Source: Neoarius graeffei
Lineage: Eukaryota; Chordata; Actinopteri; Siluriformes; Ariidae
Assembly: GCF_027579695.1 (NCBI RefSeq)
Contig: NC_083577.1
Coordinates: 30,041,698 to 30,105,697 of the forward strand
Length of the DNA stretch: 64,000 nucleotides
Reading direction: 5' to 3'
The notes below the pieces were generated by a model. It made no database searches. It was not told where the DNA came from and saw only the letters and a program-made list of their open reading frames with translations. Positions 19,674 to 47,600 of the stretch are shown here, piece after piece (the first letter of the stretch is position 1; each line of letters opens with the position of its first letter). The position numbers and the translations under genes were made by a program.

Positions 19674-20545
19674 AAGTCATGAAGGAATAGAAAATAAAAG
19701 ACATTAAAGAAAAAAGCAAGAAAAAAAATTGCGAATGGCGAGAAGTGTCCGGGAAGCCCTATATATACCCCCGCACCGACGCGAGCGCCACTGTCGCACA
19801 GTAGTCGTGAACTGCTCGTGAACTCGTCGTGAACTGCTCGTGCCATGCGCAAACTGTTCGTGAAGTGCGTAAACTAATCGTGAACTGCTCATGCCATCAA
19901 TGCGTGACCGTGTCAGTGGGAAGGCACGGCCACGCTGCGACGCGCACCAATTCGTGAACATGTTGTGAACTACTCGTGAACTCGACGTGAGCTGTTCGTG
20001 AACTATTTGTGGCAGTTCGTGACAGTCGCGCACTTCCACGCACTGGCACGCATCCTCCCGCATCGTCCCGACGAGTTCACGACGAGATCACGAACAGTTT
20101 GCGCATAGTTCATGACCCGGTCGCGAAATTTTGTCGTGACCAAAATTTTGAACATTTCAAAATTCTCGTCCCGATATGGCACGCAGTCACGACGGGTTTA
20201 CGCACACTTCACGCCAGTTTACGACTAGTTTGCGCACTGGCACGACTCGAGTCGTGCCAATGCGTGCCACGGAATCGTGCAAGTGTCAGCCTTGCATGAC
20301 TGTCACACTTAATGCGCGACACTTGAGAGCCCTGAAAGATGAGTGAAAAGGGTTTGAAAAAAATCCACCTTTTAGTGAAGTCGCTTCATCTCACGCTGAA
20401 AAAATGAGAAAAAAATCCAACCTTTAATGGAACTAAATTTATTCAGAGAAAAACAAATGACTTATCAAGAACTAATTATTTTCAACAAAAAAAATGTTCC
20501 ACAATTATTGGCACCCCTGGAAAGTATAGCGAACACAGTGTAACT

Positions 20546-22869
20546 CAGGCCCGGCGCCGTGTGTGTGTGTGTGGGGGGCGAAAGGGGGCGTCGCCCCCTC
20601 GTGGCTACAGCCCCGCCCCCTCAACGGAGATTCAGATCATTTAATTGTTTTCTTAATTGTTATTGTGGGTGTATGTGTGAAATGCTGACACAGCTGCGCA
20701 CACACAGACCTGTGATAAGGACAAGGGGAGGGGTCGTGCGGGCGGGGGTTTTACATGTACACTTACAAGTGTACTGTCTCTGCAATATCCTGTAATATGC
20801 AGTCAAGTTTACGGGAGTAGTCTTTCCCCCACCGAATTAAACGAATTCAATCACAATATTGTGAATCCATTTTCTTTCTTTGTAGGCTAAGTTTATCTCC
20901 GTTTATGTTGGTGTATGTGTTCATATATGGTCCGCTTTGTGCGCAAATAGCGTAAGAATATGTGTCATTGACATCACCCCCCATGCAGCGGGGGTGAAAA
21001 TTCATCACTTCAGAGTGTTTAGTCCCCTACACGCCTAAACTGGGGTCGCGGATTAAGTGGTTAGTGTTGACTCGGTGCGAGTCAGGAAGGCTATTACTGG
21101 TGCAGCCGCGGGGTCTGTTGATTTTTTTTAAATTATGATTTTGGCCGCCGAGCCAAGTACCTTAGACTTGCATTGACGTTTTGTTTTCATGCCGCGGAGC
21201 TATTTGTATGTATTTTAAATTTAAAGGACTTGCCTGTAGGTTTGTGTGTGTTGTTTTATGTTTGGCATCTTTCCGGTTGTAACCAGTGGTGTAGTGGAGA
21301 TTTTTAAAGTGGGGGTACGCGATTCGTGACATCATCGATTTGATATCATGTCAGAAGCGGTAGCCTTTGTTTGGTCGCCTATGTTTGGTATGAATGATTT
21401 GTATAAATGTTACGTTCTTTTAACAACACGAGGGCACAAGAAGACACTTTTTTTCAGACATTTTTATGTGTGCAATTTTCATTCGTGTTTGTCAGTACAG
21501 CCCAACTGTAATGGCGAAAAGCCGCGGTTTATTTTGTCTCCAATAAATATGCCGAAATGGCTAAAGAGGAACAAATTCGCCTTCTCCTTCCGAATGCATC
21601 GTCTTAGACAGCACCACTCTGCTGCTGGAACTCAACATAAACCTTGCATAGGTTTAACATGGACTATCAGGCGTGAAGCCAAAATATTGGAAATTATGAT
21701 GCACAAACACCTTTGTTCATGTTCGATTCATGTTCATTTGAGCCGAGCTGCATTCGGAATTCGATATTTTTACTAGCCTACTTACTGCCGTGGCAACAGC
21801 TACAGCATGTGTCCAGAAGTTCAAAAAAAGTCACGTCCCTCACTCACATCGCATACAAACCAGCAATGGGCTGAAATTTATTATAAAAGGCACCAATCGA
21901 ATAAATCAAGCATTTAGTCTGGCGCGATTGAGGCACCTGCGTATACAAAATACATGACATGCAGCCATTGGGTTAAGCCCTACCATGCACTCCTTCTTAA
22001 AGACTTGAGTATTTCTTTAAATTTATTGTCATTTCACATTTTTGGATGTACAACAAAACACTAAACAGGAAGGCCACAAAGATTATGAATTTCAAATCAT
22101 ATATATATAATACAGTATGTGGTGAAATTATCCGCGTAAGGATGACCAGGCAGGCGATTATATCAGTTCTGTTGCCCTCTCGGTGCTGCTACCATGAACG
22201 CCCAGAAATCACACACACGCGTGCGCGCACACACACACACACACACACACAGAGACCCTACTGTTATTATTAGGCTATTCAAAATCATAGGCCTATACTG
22301 AGCAAAAATCACATTAGAACTTAAAAGATCATAAAGCATTAAACCGACAGATGGTGGAGTCAACCGTTTACATAATTCTAATATCTCGGCTGCGTTTAGA
22401 ATGCATTCTACTTTGCGTCGCTACGTTTTACGTAACGTTCGATTGGGGGGGGGGGCATTGATGATGAGCACAAAGGCACGTGTCACTTACTGTAGAGCGT
22501 ATAAACTCAGGCCATTGAATGACAGTTGTTGTTTTTTTTGAATCTCACCTTGGGAGAAGTGGGTGGACGGCGTACCCCCGCGTACCACGCCCACTACACC
22601 CCTGGTTGTAACGCGTGTCTGTGAGAAAATTGGAGGGGAGTGTTAACAGGTGGGCATGGGTGTTGATAAAGCGCAACTGCCCTGGTAATATGTCACATGA
22701 TTTTCCCGGACTAAAGCAACCTTCAGGGCCGTGGTTTTGTGGTTGGCGCAGTTAATTGTTTGAAACACGTTGTCAGACCGCCATCACTACTACACACTAT
22801 ATGAAAAATATTTGCCCCCTTGCGATTTCTAATTGCCCCCTTAGTAAACTGTTCCTGCCGCCGGGCCTG
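20546..22869. mobile_element. hAT transposon, non-autonomous, with a second hAT inside
   Basis: Ends are CAGGCCCGGCG and CGCCGGGCCTG. The 8-bp target duplication GTGTAACT lies at 20538-20545 and 22870-22877. Internal GGGGGCGTCGCCCCC-like palindromes sit near the left end. The nested hAT occupies 21284-22604. No transposase is recognised in the remainder. Confidence 0.93.
21284..22604. mobile_element. Nested hAT transposon
   Basis: Ends are CAGTGGTGTAGTGG and CCACTACACCCCTG. The 8-bp target duplication GTTGTAAC lies at 21276-21283 and 22605-22612. The open frame at 21348-21776 has no recognised domain and is not called a gene. A (CA)n run lies at about 22220-22250. Confidence 0.92.
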
Positions 22870-23625
22870 GTGTAACTGAAGCATGTTTCCCATTTAAATT
22901 CTACATTTTTTAGTTGATTGGAGTGTCGGAACTTTCAAGCTGTAATCCATGATTTCCTGAGTCTGTTACGTGACAACAGTTTTTCGAAGTACTCCTGAGC
23001 CCATGTGGCTGTATTTGTCACATTAGCATGACAGTTTCCCAGTCAGTGCCGCCTGAGGGCTCGAAGGTCACGCACATTCAACAGTGATTTCCGACCTTGC
23101 CCTTTATGCACTGTGATGTCTCCAAATTCCCTAAAACTTTTCAAAATGTTATGTACTGACGTTTTTGAAAGAGCTAAATTCTCTGTAATCTTGCATTGAG
23201 AATTTTTTTTTAATAACTAGCAAATCTCTCTCAAATTTTGGCACAAAGAGTGAGCCACAACCCATCCTTGCTTGCAAAGACTGAGCTTTTGGTGCTGCTC
23301 CTTTTATACCCAATCATGTGACCCATTAAGCTCCTCACTGTGAAATCTTCCAAAATGGTGTTACTTGAATATCCTATAAACTTTTCAGTCTTATTTTGCC
23401 TCCATCCCAACTTTTATATTTAATGTGTTGCAGGCATCAAATTCAAACTTCATTTATATTTACAAAATACAATTAAGTTTGTCAGTAAAACTATTGAAAA
23501 TAATTTCTTTGTGCTTTTGTCAATTAAATAAAGATGCACGTGAATTAACAAATCACAGATTTTTGTTTTTATTGCATTTTGGAAAATATCCCTATTTTTC
23601 TGGAAATGAGGTTTGTATTTAAAAA

Positions 23626-24483
23626 AAAAATGTGAAAAATGTTACAACTGACCCCCTTCTATAAAACGGTTAATGCAACAAAATATCAGACAATATTATA
23701 CAAATATGATGAATATCATTTTCCATACAATATTGGTAAATGTTTTCCATTTATGATCATCAACATCTTGCATCAGTTGTAGCACTACAGGATTTGCATC
23801 AACTGTGTTATGTAGAGTGAATATTATGAAAAACTATAAACTCAGTACAGTATGTGACTATTTGCCATTGCGCTGTTTCCTGTGGGTGTCTTTCTTATTC
23901 AGGTCTGAGGATAAGGTGCAGTATCATTTGCTGTTTATAAGAGCTTATAACTCTTCTGACTGAGATCCAGTTCATTCCACTGATGATTAGAGCATTCTGG
24001 GTCTTGTGTCCGAAACTGCAAGATCGACTTTAAATGATTCCAGAAGTGAAACATTATTTTCAGTTCAGAAGAGTGAAATTCATCACTGGATAAATTTGTC
24101 CCAAAATTACAGTTAATTCTCAGTGCTTAAACATAAGTAAGTGCCGTGTGCTGTTTCTGATGTAACTGAGGAGTGTAACAGGTCATAATGTGTCTCTCGA
24201 AAACTCCTCCTATTAAGGAAGTGCCAAGTCTGACACGACTGAAGTCCTTCATTAACAGCCTACAGTGTTCTGCTCTGGTGAGTTGAGATTTATTCTCAGT
24301 TTATGGAGAAATCTGTGTCTCATTTTCAGCACAGTGAAAGGAAGTGATGATTAACTGAACCTACAAAGTCATCTATTTAGCTTTAAAGAAACCTGAAATC
24401 AGGGTGTGATTACTTTTCACAGGAGTGAAAGTGAAACTCTGAGCATTCGGACAAGAGAGAACAACAATAGCAGCAAAAAAAAA
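23626..24483. other. Upstream region of the TRIM gene
   Basis: AT-rich, no gene seen. It probably holds the TRIM promoter and 5' UTR. GAAACTGC (24013) and GAAAGTGAAACTCTG (24426-24440) occur. The latter, with GAAA repeated at six-base spacing, resembles an interferon-stimulated response element and lies 44 bp before the start codon. Confidence 0.35.
24426..24440 (+). promoter_or_regulatory. Possible interferon-response-like element
   Basis: GTGAAAGTGAAACT lies shortly before the TRIM start codon (24484). It matches the GAAANNGAAA core of interferon-stimulated response elements. Many fish TRIM genes are interferon-induced, which fits. Position within the 5' UTR or promoter is not known, so support is moderate. 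Confidence 0.4.
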
Positions 24484-39231
<14,748 letters not shown>

Positions 39232-39480
39232 CATTGATGTTGTTTTATTGCAGTTCATTAATACAATACTGCAGATTAAAAGATTAGTGTTCTTTGTGTA
39301 AATCTTTTTTCCCCCTTTTGGAAACCCTGAAGCACACACTGTGATTTATTTTTTCAGGTGAATCAACTCAAAATATTGACAGAATATCTTGAAATAATGA
39401 ATTAACTCAAATAATAAGATATCTTAAAATATATTATGATATATTTTGAAAGCACGAGGAAGTCAAAATAAGTGAAATAA

Positions 39481-41712
39481 TGACACACTGTCTTGAAATA
39501 ACAAGGTATTGACTCAAAATAATTACTCAGCGTTGAATTAAAATCACAAAAGTGTGTTTAAATGCAGAATGAGCTGAAAAGAATTTTATTTTATTTATCT
39601 TTTAAATAGTTTAAATAAACTGAGAATTTGTTTTAGTTTATTCTCAGTAAATGTCTTTACTGTATTTGTACTTGTTTGCATTTGCTGTTAATCTTGGATT
39701 AAGTGTGTGTGTGTGTAACTGTGCAGTGGAGGAGAATTCAAGCTCTAAGTTTCCCTCCACCAGCAGTTTGTGGTTTTGTAAAGATCAGATGGATTTGTAT
39801 GTTAATGCTGCATTAGGTGATGATTCACAAGTTTAAATCAATTCTGAGTGAAATAAATTCACTTTGTTCATTCTGATATTAAACACTGTTAATCTGCAGA
39901 ATAGGACAATTAAAATATGCACAAATAAATATATCTGTAATCTGTGTAATGTTTATTATTAACAGTTAAAATGTTCATGATGTGCACAGTTATATATTTG
40001 TACAGATGTGTGCAGTGGTGGTTGTTATCTTCATGATTAGTATCAGGGATGTGTTCAGTTTAATGTGTGTGTAAGTGATCACTGAGAGGATGTGGAAGAG
40101 AGAGAGGCAGGTGAGAGAGTCAGTCATTAAAGGTGTTAAAAGCAACAATTTTCTCAATGTTCTCTATCGTCATTTAACCGCAAGTTATATTTTACTCTCA
40201 TCCATTATCCCTGGCTGCTGTATCATATGGGTTAAATCATGACAAGATCTGTCTCGTCTATAATAAATAAAAATTAAACATTTAGGCCTAGGTATTTTAT
40301 TTTTGTCCCATGTCTTCCCACTACACAGTGTTCCAACTTTTTTGGAATTGGGGTTGTATTATTATTACAAAGCTTTGTTAAATACTTGATTCTGATTGGT
40401 TTACCGTCTGTTTTTTTCATGTTGTTATGGACCATGACATTACCAGAAGCAATAAAATCATTTTAAAACAATATCTTTTGTCAGATTGTTGAGTTTTTTT
40501 AGTATGTAACTGTGTAATATGTGGGATCATGTATAGTGAGCCAATTCTTATCGCAAAATAAAAGCCCTTCAGGGTGATTCAAGACCTTCTCTGCTTTGTG
40601 TTGGACTCCTGCATCACCCTGTCAGGGTGTATTTCATGATAATAACCAGCTTACTGTACATTATCGCTCACTCATTTACATGAACTTAATAATCTTTGAC
40701 CTAAACTAACCTGGAGCCATGGGTTCTTTGCAAACGACCACTCACAATGCAAAAGTGCTGATGGTTTGTGCTGCTTACAGCTGTTCTAATAGATCAACCC
40801 TGGGGGAGAAAAAGAAAAACAAGGGCTACAGAAATGGACAAATTTCCCCATCCAGCTACCTCTGCTAAACAAACGAGACCATTATTGAGTACAAACACGA
40901 TCCAGTTTTCCTCTTACAATTCATGTTTGAATTTTACCAAAAGGTCTGTTTTGTGTGCCAGTCTTCTGAACTTTTGGGATTAGTACATTTTTTTGAATGT
41001 AAGGTCAGAGATTTTGATTTGCAACACCGTTCATGACAACAGTCATGATGACAGCAGAATGTTTGAAGAGAAACAGAGATCATCAGTGTGTTTAAACTGC
41101 GAAACCTTTTAAAACTTGACTTGGAAACCTGACAGAATGGTGTTTTTAAGTGTCCAAATACTTTTGGGGGCCTTGAATAAGATTCCACAACCATCCCTAG
41201 TTGGACTAGTTTGACAGGTACTGTGGGTTTTTCCCTATCTTTCAATTCAATTCAGGACTATAAGTAGATTTTTATGAGGAACACTAATTTTGAAGCTGTA
41301 CTGCCTTTCAGATTTTTCAACTTTATGTCATAAATAGAATTTTCCCCTGACACCCAATTATTTTTTGGTTAGTGGAGCAAAAGCTACTGAATTCAAATCA
41401 CAGACTTCCAATTTTATTAGTTTTTTTTTAAATAGAACAATGAATGAACTGAGGGCCATGTGGCGCTAAATTCTCTGGTATTTTTTCCTGCTTCACCATG
41501 ACCCAATTCAAGATACTATGTCATTCATCACGTGGTGGGCTTTCCTCATTCTTGCAAGGCATTGCGGAGTACAAATTTGAAACAGAAGAGAAAAATGGAG
41601 GATGTGAGTGTGCAAATGAAATGTGAAAGACCGATTACAGTAACGGAAAGCGAGAAGAAAAGACATTATGTTGTGAAGGAAAGGAAAAGAAGAAACCTTT
41701 ATTTTATGAGAA
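39481..41712. other. No gene recognised; one repeat fragment
   Basis: AT-rich DNA downstream of the TRIM gene. A fragment at about 40318-40362 ends in TTTTTGGAATTGGGGTTGTA, a common fish transposon terminus. The small open frames (39651, 40768, 40934) show no domain. Confidence 0.4.
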
Positions 41713-42056
41713 AAGAAAAAAGAAGAAATCTTTGTTTTATTCGTCACATGCACACTTCAAGCATAGTGAAATTCATGCTCTGCATTTAACCCATCTGAAG
41801 CAGTGAACACACGCACACACTCAGAGCAGTGGGCAGCCACACCAGAGTGCCCGGGGAGCAGTCAGGGGTCAGGTACCTTGCTCAAGGGCACCTCAGCCCA
41901 AGGTCGCCCCACGTCAATATAACTGCACGTCTTTGGATTGTGGGGGAAACCAGAGCACCCAGAGGAAACCCATGCAGACAAGGGGAGAACATGCAAACTC
42001 CACACAGAAAGGCCCTCGCTGGCCGCTGGGTTCGAACCCGGAACCTTCTTGCTGAA
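41713..42056 (-). mobile_element. tRNA-headed SINE (family B), copy 2, head incomplete
   Basis: Tail TTTTATTCGTCACATGCACAC at the left; middle shared with family A; ends at TTCTTGCTGAAGC, so the first about 40 bp of the head are missing. Confidence 0.8.
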
Positions 42057-43392
42057 GCAGGACCAAACTAATAAATATTGGTGGTCAGCGAACACCTCGG
42101 TGTGATCAGCTGTTCATTTAATGACATAATGATGGAACTGTCTGTGCAGGGTCAAAGGTAAACCTGTAGATGGCAGTAATGCAATACTGTGGATGCCAGC
42201 TGCTGTAAAACCCAAAAGAAGTAGCAGATAAACCTGCGCATGCGCACATGGACTTCCTCTGTCTTCTTGACTGCATGAAACGAGCGATTTGATGCACAGT
42301 ATTTGCTTGGGAATCCCCTCAAATCACTTCCCAGCCACAGAATGGCCTATGTTTTTTTTTTTTTGATCCCCCGCTGGCCTAAATGCCCGAAGAGGGATTA
42401 TGTGGTGGCGAAGTCCATCCGTCTGTCTGTCCAACCTTCCATCCCGGAAAGGGTTCTCACCTTTTGAAATCAACTCTTCTCACAAATTTTTGGAGGAATT
42501 TCACGAAACCTGGCAAAAGGCTTTGTTATAGGACAGTAATGTGCATATTGCAATTTTATTTGCAATATATTGTAGTGGGTGATATTGTGTTCTCAGAGCA
42601 CCCTTGTTTAGATATTACAGAAATAAACACACAGTATAGGGTGGATTTTGATACTATTTCAAGAAGCAAAATGCTACCGTATTTCAAAATGACTGTTTAC
42701 CGGGATGCTATTTGAAATCCCTGGGGAGAACACTGCTCTTTACTTACTTGTTTCAGGGTTAATTATTTGTTGCAGTCAACATTCATAATAAGTGTCCTAT
42801 TCCTTTGATTGCTTGCATTCTGATAGAAGCAAGAGTGGGGGATACGTAAGTGAGCAGTGGCTCACAGTTGATCTTGTTGCGGGCATGTCGGACAGAATGT
42901 ACCCACATGTGGCTTTGCCTGAGTTTGGGTTGAATATTTAAAGGAGAACTGAAGTCATTTTTAAACTTGCTTTATTTCTTAATTAACGTGTCATTCAATT
43001 ATGTTTTCGGTTTTAGTAACCTTATATCGTGATTCGTATTGGCAATTAACTGCAATTAAATATGATACTTATCGGCCTGTTCAGTTTTTAGCCATGTTGA
43101 ATTTAGTTCGTTTGGTCCACGGCAGGCGTCACTTATCCGCGCGATCTTCATGAGACTTTTGCGAGACTTCGAAATGTGAAGAGTCAGCCAGGTGTCAGTG
43201 CCACCATATTGAAAAATGTTTTCCAAATGAAATATTGCACAAAAATGAGTTTTCAATGATGATTACTGCCTACATTTTTCAAACTTTCCTGATTGCTATG
43301 AAAACAAACAAAACATCTAGCTTGATTACATCAGCATTCGAAAGAGGGCATGTGCATCTTTTGACAATGCTGGCAGATGTTGGTCACTTTCA
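42057..43392. other. No gene recognised
   Basis: Includes CTGTAGATGGCAGTAATGC at about 42165, a phrase I associate with dispersed fish repeats, and an AT-rich stretch from 42480 to 43380. The open frame 42383-42715 has no known domain. Confidence 0.3.
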
Positions 43393-44322
43393 CTGTGTCC
43401 GAAATCGCTCCCCCTACTCACGATATAGGTCACTATATAGTGAGGATTCCATTTTGTAGTGCTGTCTGAAACCTTAGTGAGGATTATTTACACCCTATAT
43501 AGTGCACTCAAAGTATCCCACAATGCATCATGAAAAGTAGTGTACGACCGATGGTCACTAACCAAGCAATATATCCCATCATGCATTGTGGTCGTGCTGA
43601 AAGAATTCAAATTTGATTTAATAAAAGACAGCGGCGGCATGGTGGTGTAGTGGTTAGCGCTGTCGCCTCACAGCAAGAAGGTCCGGGTTCGAGCCCCATG
43701 GCCGGTGAGGGCCTTTCTGTGTGGAGTTTGCATGTTCTTCTCGTGTCCGCGTGGGTTTCCTCCAGGTGCTCCGGTTTCTCCCACAGTCCAAAGACATGCA
43801 GGTTAGGTTAACTGGTGACTCTAAATTGACCGTAGGTGTGAACGTGAGTGTGAATGGTTGTCTGTGTCTATGTGTCAGCCCTGTGATGACCTGGCGACTT
43901 GTCCAGGGTGTACCCCACCTTTCGCCCATAGTCAGCTGGGATAGGCTCCAGCTTGCCTGCGACCCTGTAGAACAGGATAAAGCGGCTAGAGATAATGAGA
44001 TGAATGAATGAAAAGACAGCGGCAAAGAAGAAAGTATTCAGCCTTTATTTAAAGGAACTGAAAGATGCAGATATTTTGTATTTATTAATGTGGGAAATAC
44101 ATGCATGTGTTTATTATTTTGAAAACCCACCAGCCGACTGATTTGGCACGTTTTAATTGTGCGACAGTAATGACGTAAATACCAGCACGACGGACTGGTG
44201 TCTGAAAGCATTTTTTTTTTTTATTTTACCAATGAACTCACTATATAGTGAGTTCATTGAACTCACTTTATAGTAATTCCCTATATAGGGAGTAATGAAT
44301 GAGTGAGCGATTTTGGACACAG
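43393..44322. mobile_element. Non-autonomous DNA transposon with CTGTGTCC ends
   Basis: Inverted ends CTGTGTCCGAAATCGCTC and GAGCGATTTTGGACACAG. It contains several CTATATAGTG palindromes and CAATGCAT motifs in both halves. A SINE (43635-44010) sits inside. Superfamily not determined. Confidence 0.8.
43635..44010 (+). mobile_element. tRNA-headed SINE (family A), copy 8
   Basis: Full copy with tail GATGAATGAATG. The direct repeat aaaagacagcgg lies at 43623-43634 and 44011-44022. Confidence 0.9.
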
Positions 44323-44644
44323 GGTTTGATTTCTGCTGAACGTTTTACGTCCTACGATGTCTCGCACAGGTCTCAACGAATCTCGTTTACAGCCATTCCT
44401 TTGACATATGGACTGATATATTCCATAGCATATTTCAAACTCTATTTCACTATTGCTATAGCAGTGAAAAAATAGCTATCAAAAATGCATTCCTATATTT
44501 AATAAAATGAGAAATAGAATTTTGATTATAAAAAAATTTGCCTTCAGTTCCCCTTTTATCCGAAATGCCGCAAATTTGCTCAATTATCGGTGGCTTGAAC
44601 AATTCTGCTGAGGCTAGAGTCAGGTTTTTTAGTTAAAATGCGAG

Positions 44645-47600
44645 AAGGACCCCAGAAATCCAAGATGGCACTGCAAGAGTGGCAGCTAGTTGCAGTAGCT
44701 CCGAGCATGTTTATGTGTTTTGGTATGTTTTTGTACTTTTTTCTTGTTTCTTTCTGCACTAGTCTCAGTCGGTAGTGTGCACCTAGGGATGTACTACTCG
44801 TGAGACTGTGCATTTGTATTTTTCTCTTTCTCTTTCTGGTGCTACTTAAATCGGCATCAGCGGACCCTTTCAGCCATGGCTCCATTGTTTACATTCGGGA
44901 GCAGCTTTTAGTACTGTGCAACACCAAGGTACTCCCCGTGGAAAGACCGGTGATCCCCGCGGAATTAAGGAGAATGAGAAGGGGATGCAAAGCTGGAACA
45001 AAGTGCCGGGAGAAGAAAAGACGATATAAACCATGCATACCGTCTGTCATCATGGGAAACATAAGATCTCTCTCTAATAAGATGGATGAGCTAATGGCGC
45101 TAACCAGGCTGCAGAGGGAGTACCGGGAGTGTAGCCTTATGTGCTTCAGAGAGACTTGGCTGAATGAACTCTCACCGGACTCACACGTCACTCTGGATGG
45201 ATTTCAACTCGTGAGAGTGGACAGGAAAGCCAAGGAGAGTGGTAAGAGGAAAGGAGGGGGTATAGCGATGTTTGTGAATGACAGATGGTGTAACCCGGGG
45301 CACATCAGGGTAAAGGAGCAATACTGCAGTAAAAACATTGAACTGCTAGCAGTTAGCATTCGGCCATATTACCTCCAGAGGGAATTCTCGCACGTTATCG
45401 CGATAACTGTGTACATCCCCCCGGTGGCCGATGCTGCTGCAGCCTGTGAGCTCTTACACACTGTAGTGTCAAAACTTCAGACATTGCACCCCCAGTCCCT
45501 GCTACTAATCTCTGGTGAGTTTAATCATGCTTCCCTGTCCTCCACTCTCCCAACCTTCACTCAGTATGTGAAATGCCACACCAGAGACAATAGAACTTTG
45601 GATTTAATGTATGTGAACACCAAGGACGCATATAGCTCATCATCCCTCCCCCCACTAGGCCGTTCTGACCACAATCTGGTTCACTTGTCTCCTACATACA
45701 TACCTATGGTGAATAAACAACCACCCACCAAGAGGTAAGTAAGGAGCTGGTCTGAGGAGACCAGTATGGCACTGAGGGACTGCTTTGGCACCATGGACTG
45801 GGATGTGTTGTGTGAACCTCACGGGGATGACATTGATAGCCTGACAACCTGCATCATGGATTACATTAATTTCTGTGTAGAAAACACTGTGCCTATCAGG
45901 AGGGTACGGTGTTTCCCAACAATAAACCCTGGGTGACCTCTGAACTAAAAGCCCTATTAAACAAGAAGAGGGTTTTTAAATCTGGCGACAAGGAGGAGAT
46001 GAGGAGAGTGCAGAGGGAGCTGAAGAAGGGGATAAGGAGAGGCAAGGACAGCTACAGGAGGAAGCTGGAGGAGCACCTCAAGGGGAGCAACACCAGAGAG
46101 GTATGGAGAGGCCTGAAAACCATCTCTGGCCACACAAAGGACAGTGGGAGGGGCCCTGTATCTGGGGGCCAGGACTGGGCAAATGAGTTGAATCTCTTTT
46201 TCAACTGATTTGACTGTGCCACCCCACCCTCCCCCACTCACCATAGTCCTGACCGGTCTGTGATATCACTCCACCACCACCCCTCTCCCCTCATTATACC
46301 TCTGACACCAACAGTTCCCTCCTCACACCACATCACCCCCCTCCATTCCCTGCCAGACCAATCCACACACTTCACCCTCGACCTCACTCTACAGGAGTCA
46401 CACCTCGGCTACACCCCTCACCTCTCCATAACAGCTGATCAGGTGTTGAAGGAGCTGAGGAAGACCAAGACGAGGAAAGCTGCTGGCCCTGATGGTATCA
46501 ACTCCAGACTGCTTAAGGACTGTGCAGATCAGCTCTGTGCGATACTTCTGTACATCTTCAACCTGAGCCTCAGGCTGGAGAGAGTTCCACTTCTGTCGAA
46601 AACATCATGTGTGGTTTGAGTTCCCAAGACTGAGCACCCCAGGGAGCTCAACCACTTTAGGTCAGTAGCTTTAACATCTCACCTGATGAAGATCATGGAG
46701 AGGATTGTTCTCTCCCACCTCCGACACCTGGTGAACAGCGAGATGGACCCTCTGCAGTTTGCATATCGACCGGGCATTGGTGTGGATGACGCTGTCATCT
46801 ACCTGCTGCACCGGTCACTTTTACATCTGGAGGGCACTGGGAGCACTGTGAGAGTCATTTTAGTTGACTTCTCCAGTGCTTTCAGCACAATCCAGCCATC
46901 ACTGCTTAGGGGGAAGCTGGAGGGAGCTGGTGTCGACTGCCACCTGGCTGCATGGATCATCGATTACCTCATTAACAGACTGCAGTATGTGAGGCTCCGA
47001 CTGTGTGTCTGATGTGGTAGTCTGCAGCACGGGGGCTCCACAGGGTACAGTGCTCTCTCCTTTCCTCTTTTCATTTTACACATCTGACTTCAGCTACAAC
47101 ACGGACAGCTGCCACCTCCAGAAGTTCTCAGATGATACAGCCATCGTTGGACGTGTGTCAGAGGGGGATGATCTGGAGTACAGAGAGGTCATCACCAACT
47201 TTGTCACCTGGTGCGAACTGAACCACCTGCGCATCAATGCCAGCAAGACAAAGGAGGGGGTGATCAATTTCAGAAGGAAGGCTCCTCAAATTGCACCAGT
47301 GAACATCCTGGGTTTGGACATTGAGATCGTGGTGGAGTACAAATCCCTGGGTGTTCACCTCAACAACAAACTGGACTGGACAAACAACACAGATGTCATG
47401 TACAAGAAGGGCCAAAGTCGTTTCCACTTGTTGAGAAGACTGAGGTCTTTTGGTGTGTGCAGAACACTGCTTAGGACTTTTTATGACTCTGTGGTGGCAT
47501 CAACGATTTTCTACGCTGTGGTCTGCTGGGGCTTTGGAAGTTCAGAGAGGGACAGGAAGAAACTTAATAAACTGGTCAGAAGGGCTGGCTCAGTCTTGGA

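Larger units (their letters stand above)
19092..20294. mobile_element. Deleted PIF/Harbinger-like element with long inverted subterminal repeat arms
   Basis: Terminal inverted repeats GCTGACACTTGCACGA at 19093 and TCGTGCAAGTGTCAGC near 20292 match over 16-17 bp. Inside each end are dozens of degenerate copies of short words (TTCACGA, GACGAGTTCACG, GCGCATAGTTT, GGCACGAC). They point one way on the left and, between 19800 and 20010, the other way. The centre keeps a HARBI1-type C-terminus. The target duplication is unclear (CTA versus TTG). Confidence 0.65.
18750..20333. mobile_element. hAT-like element remnant, right end at 20333, with a Harbinger inside
   Basis: The right end reads GACACTTGAGAGCCCTG, a hAT-style terminus when read inward (CAGGGCTCTC). 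The left part (18750-19090) has three GATTGGCT (inverted CCAAT) motifs and no coding signal. The left terminus is not certain. Confidence 0.4.
20390..23625. mobile_element. Decayed DNA transposon(s), split by a hAT
   Basis: 20390-20545 (with TTATTGGCACCCCTGG) and 22870 onward (AACTGAAGCATGTTTCCC...) look like one teleost Tc1-type repeat interrupted by the hAT at 20546-22869. From about 23000 to 23625 lies another common fish repeat. Its right end (TTTCTGGAAATGAGGTTTGTA) resembles the fragment at 40318-40362 (TTTTTGGAATTGGGGTTGTA). No open reading frame of note is present. Confidence 0.45.

Noticed and set aside
21348-21776. 142-codon frame in the nested hAT
   Set aside because: No recognisable domain, no splice context, inside a non-autonomous element.
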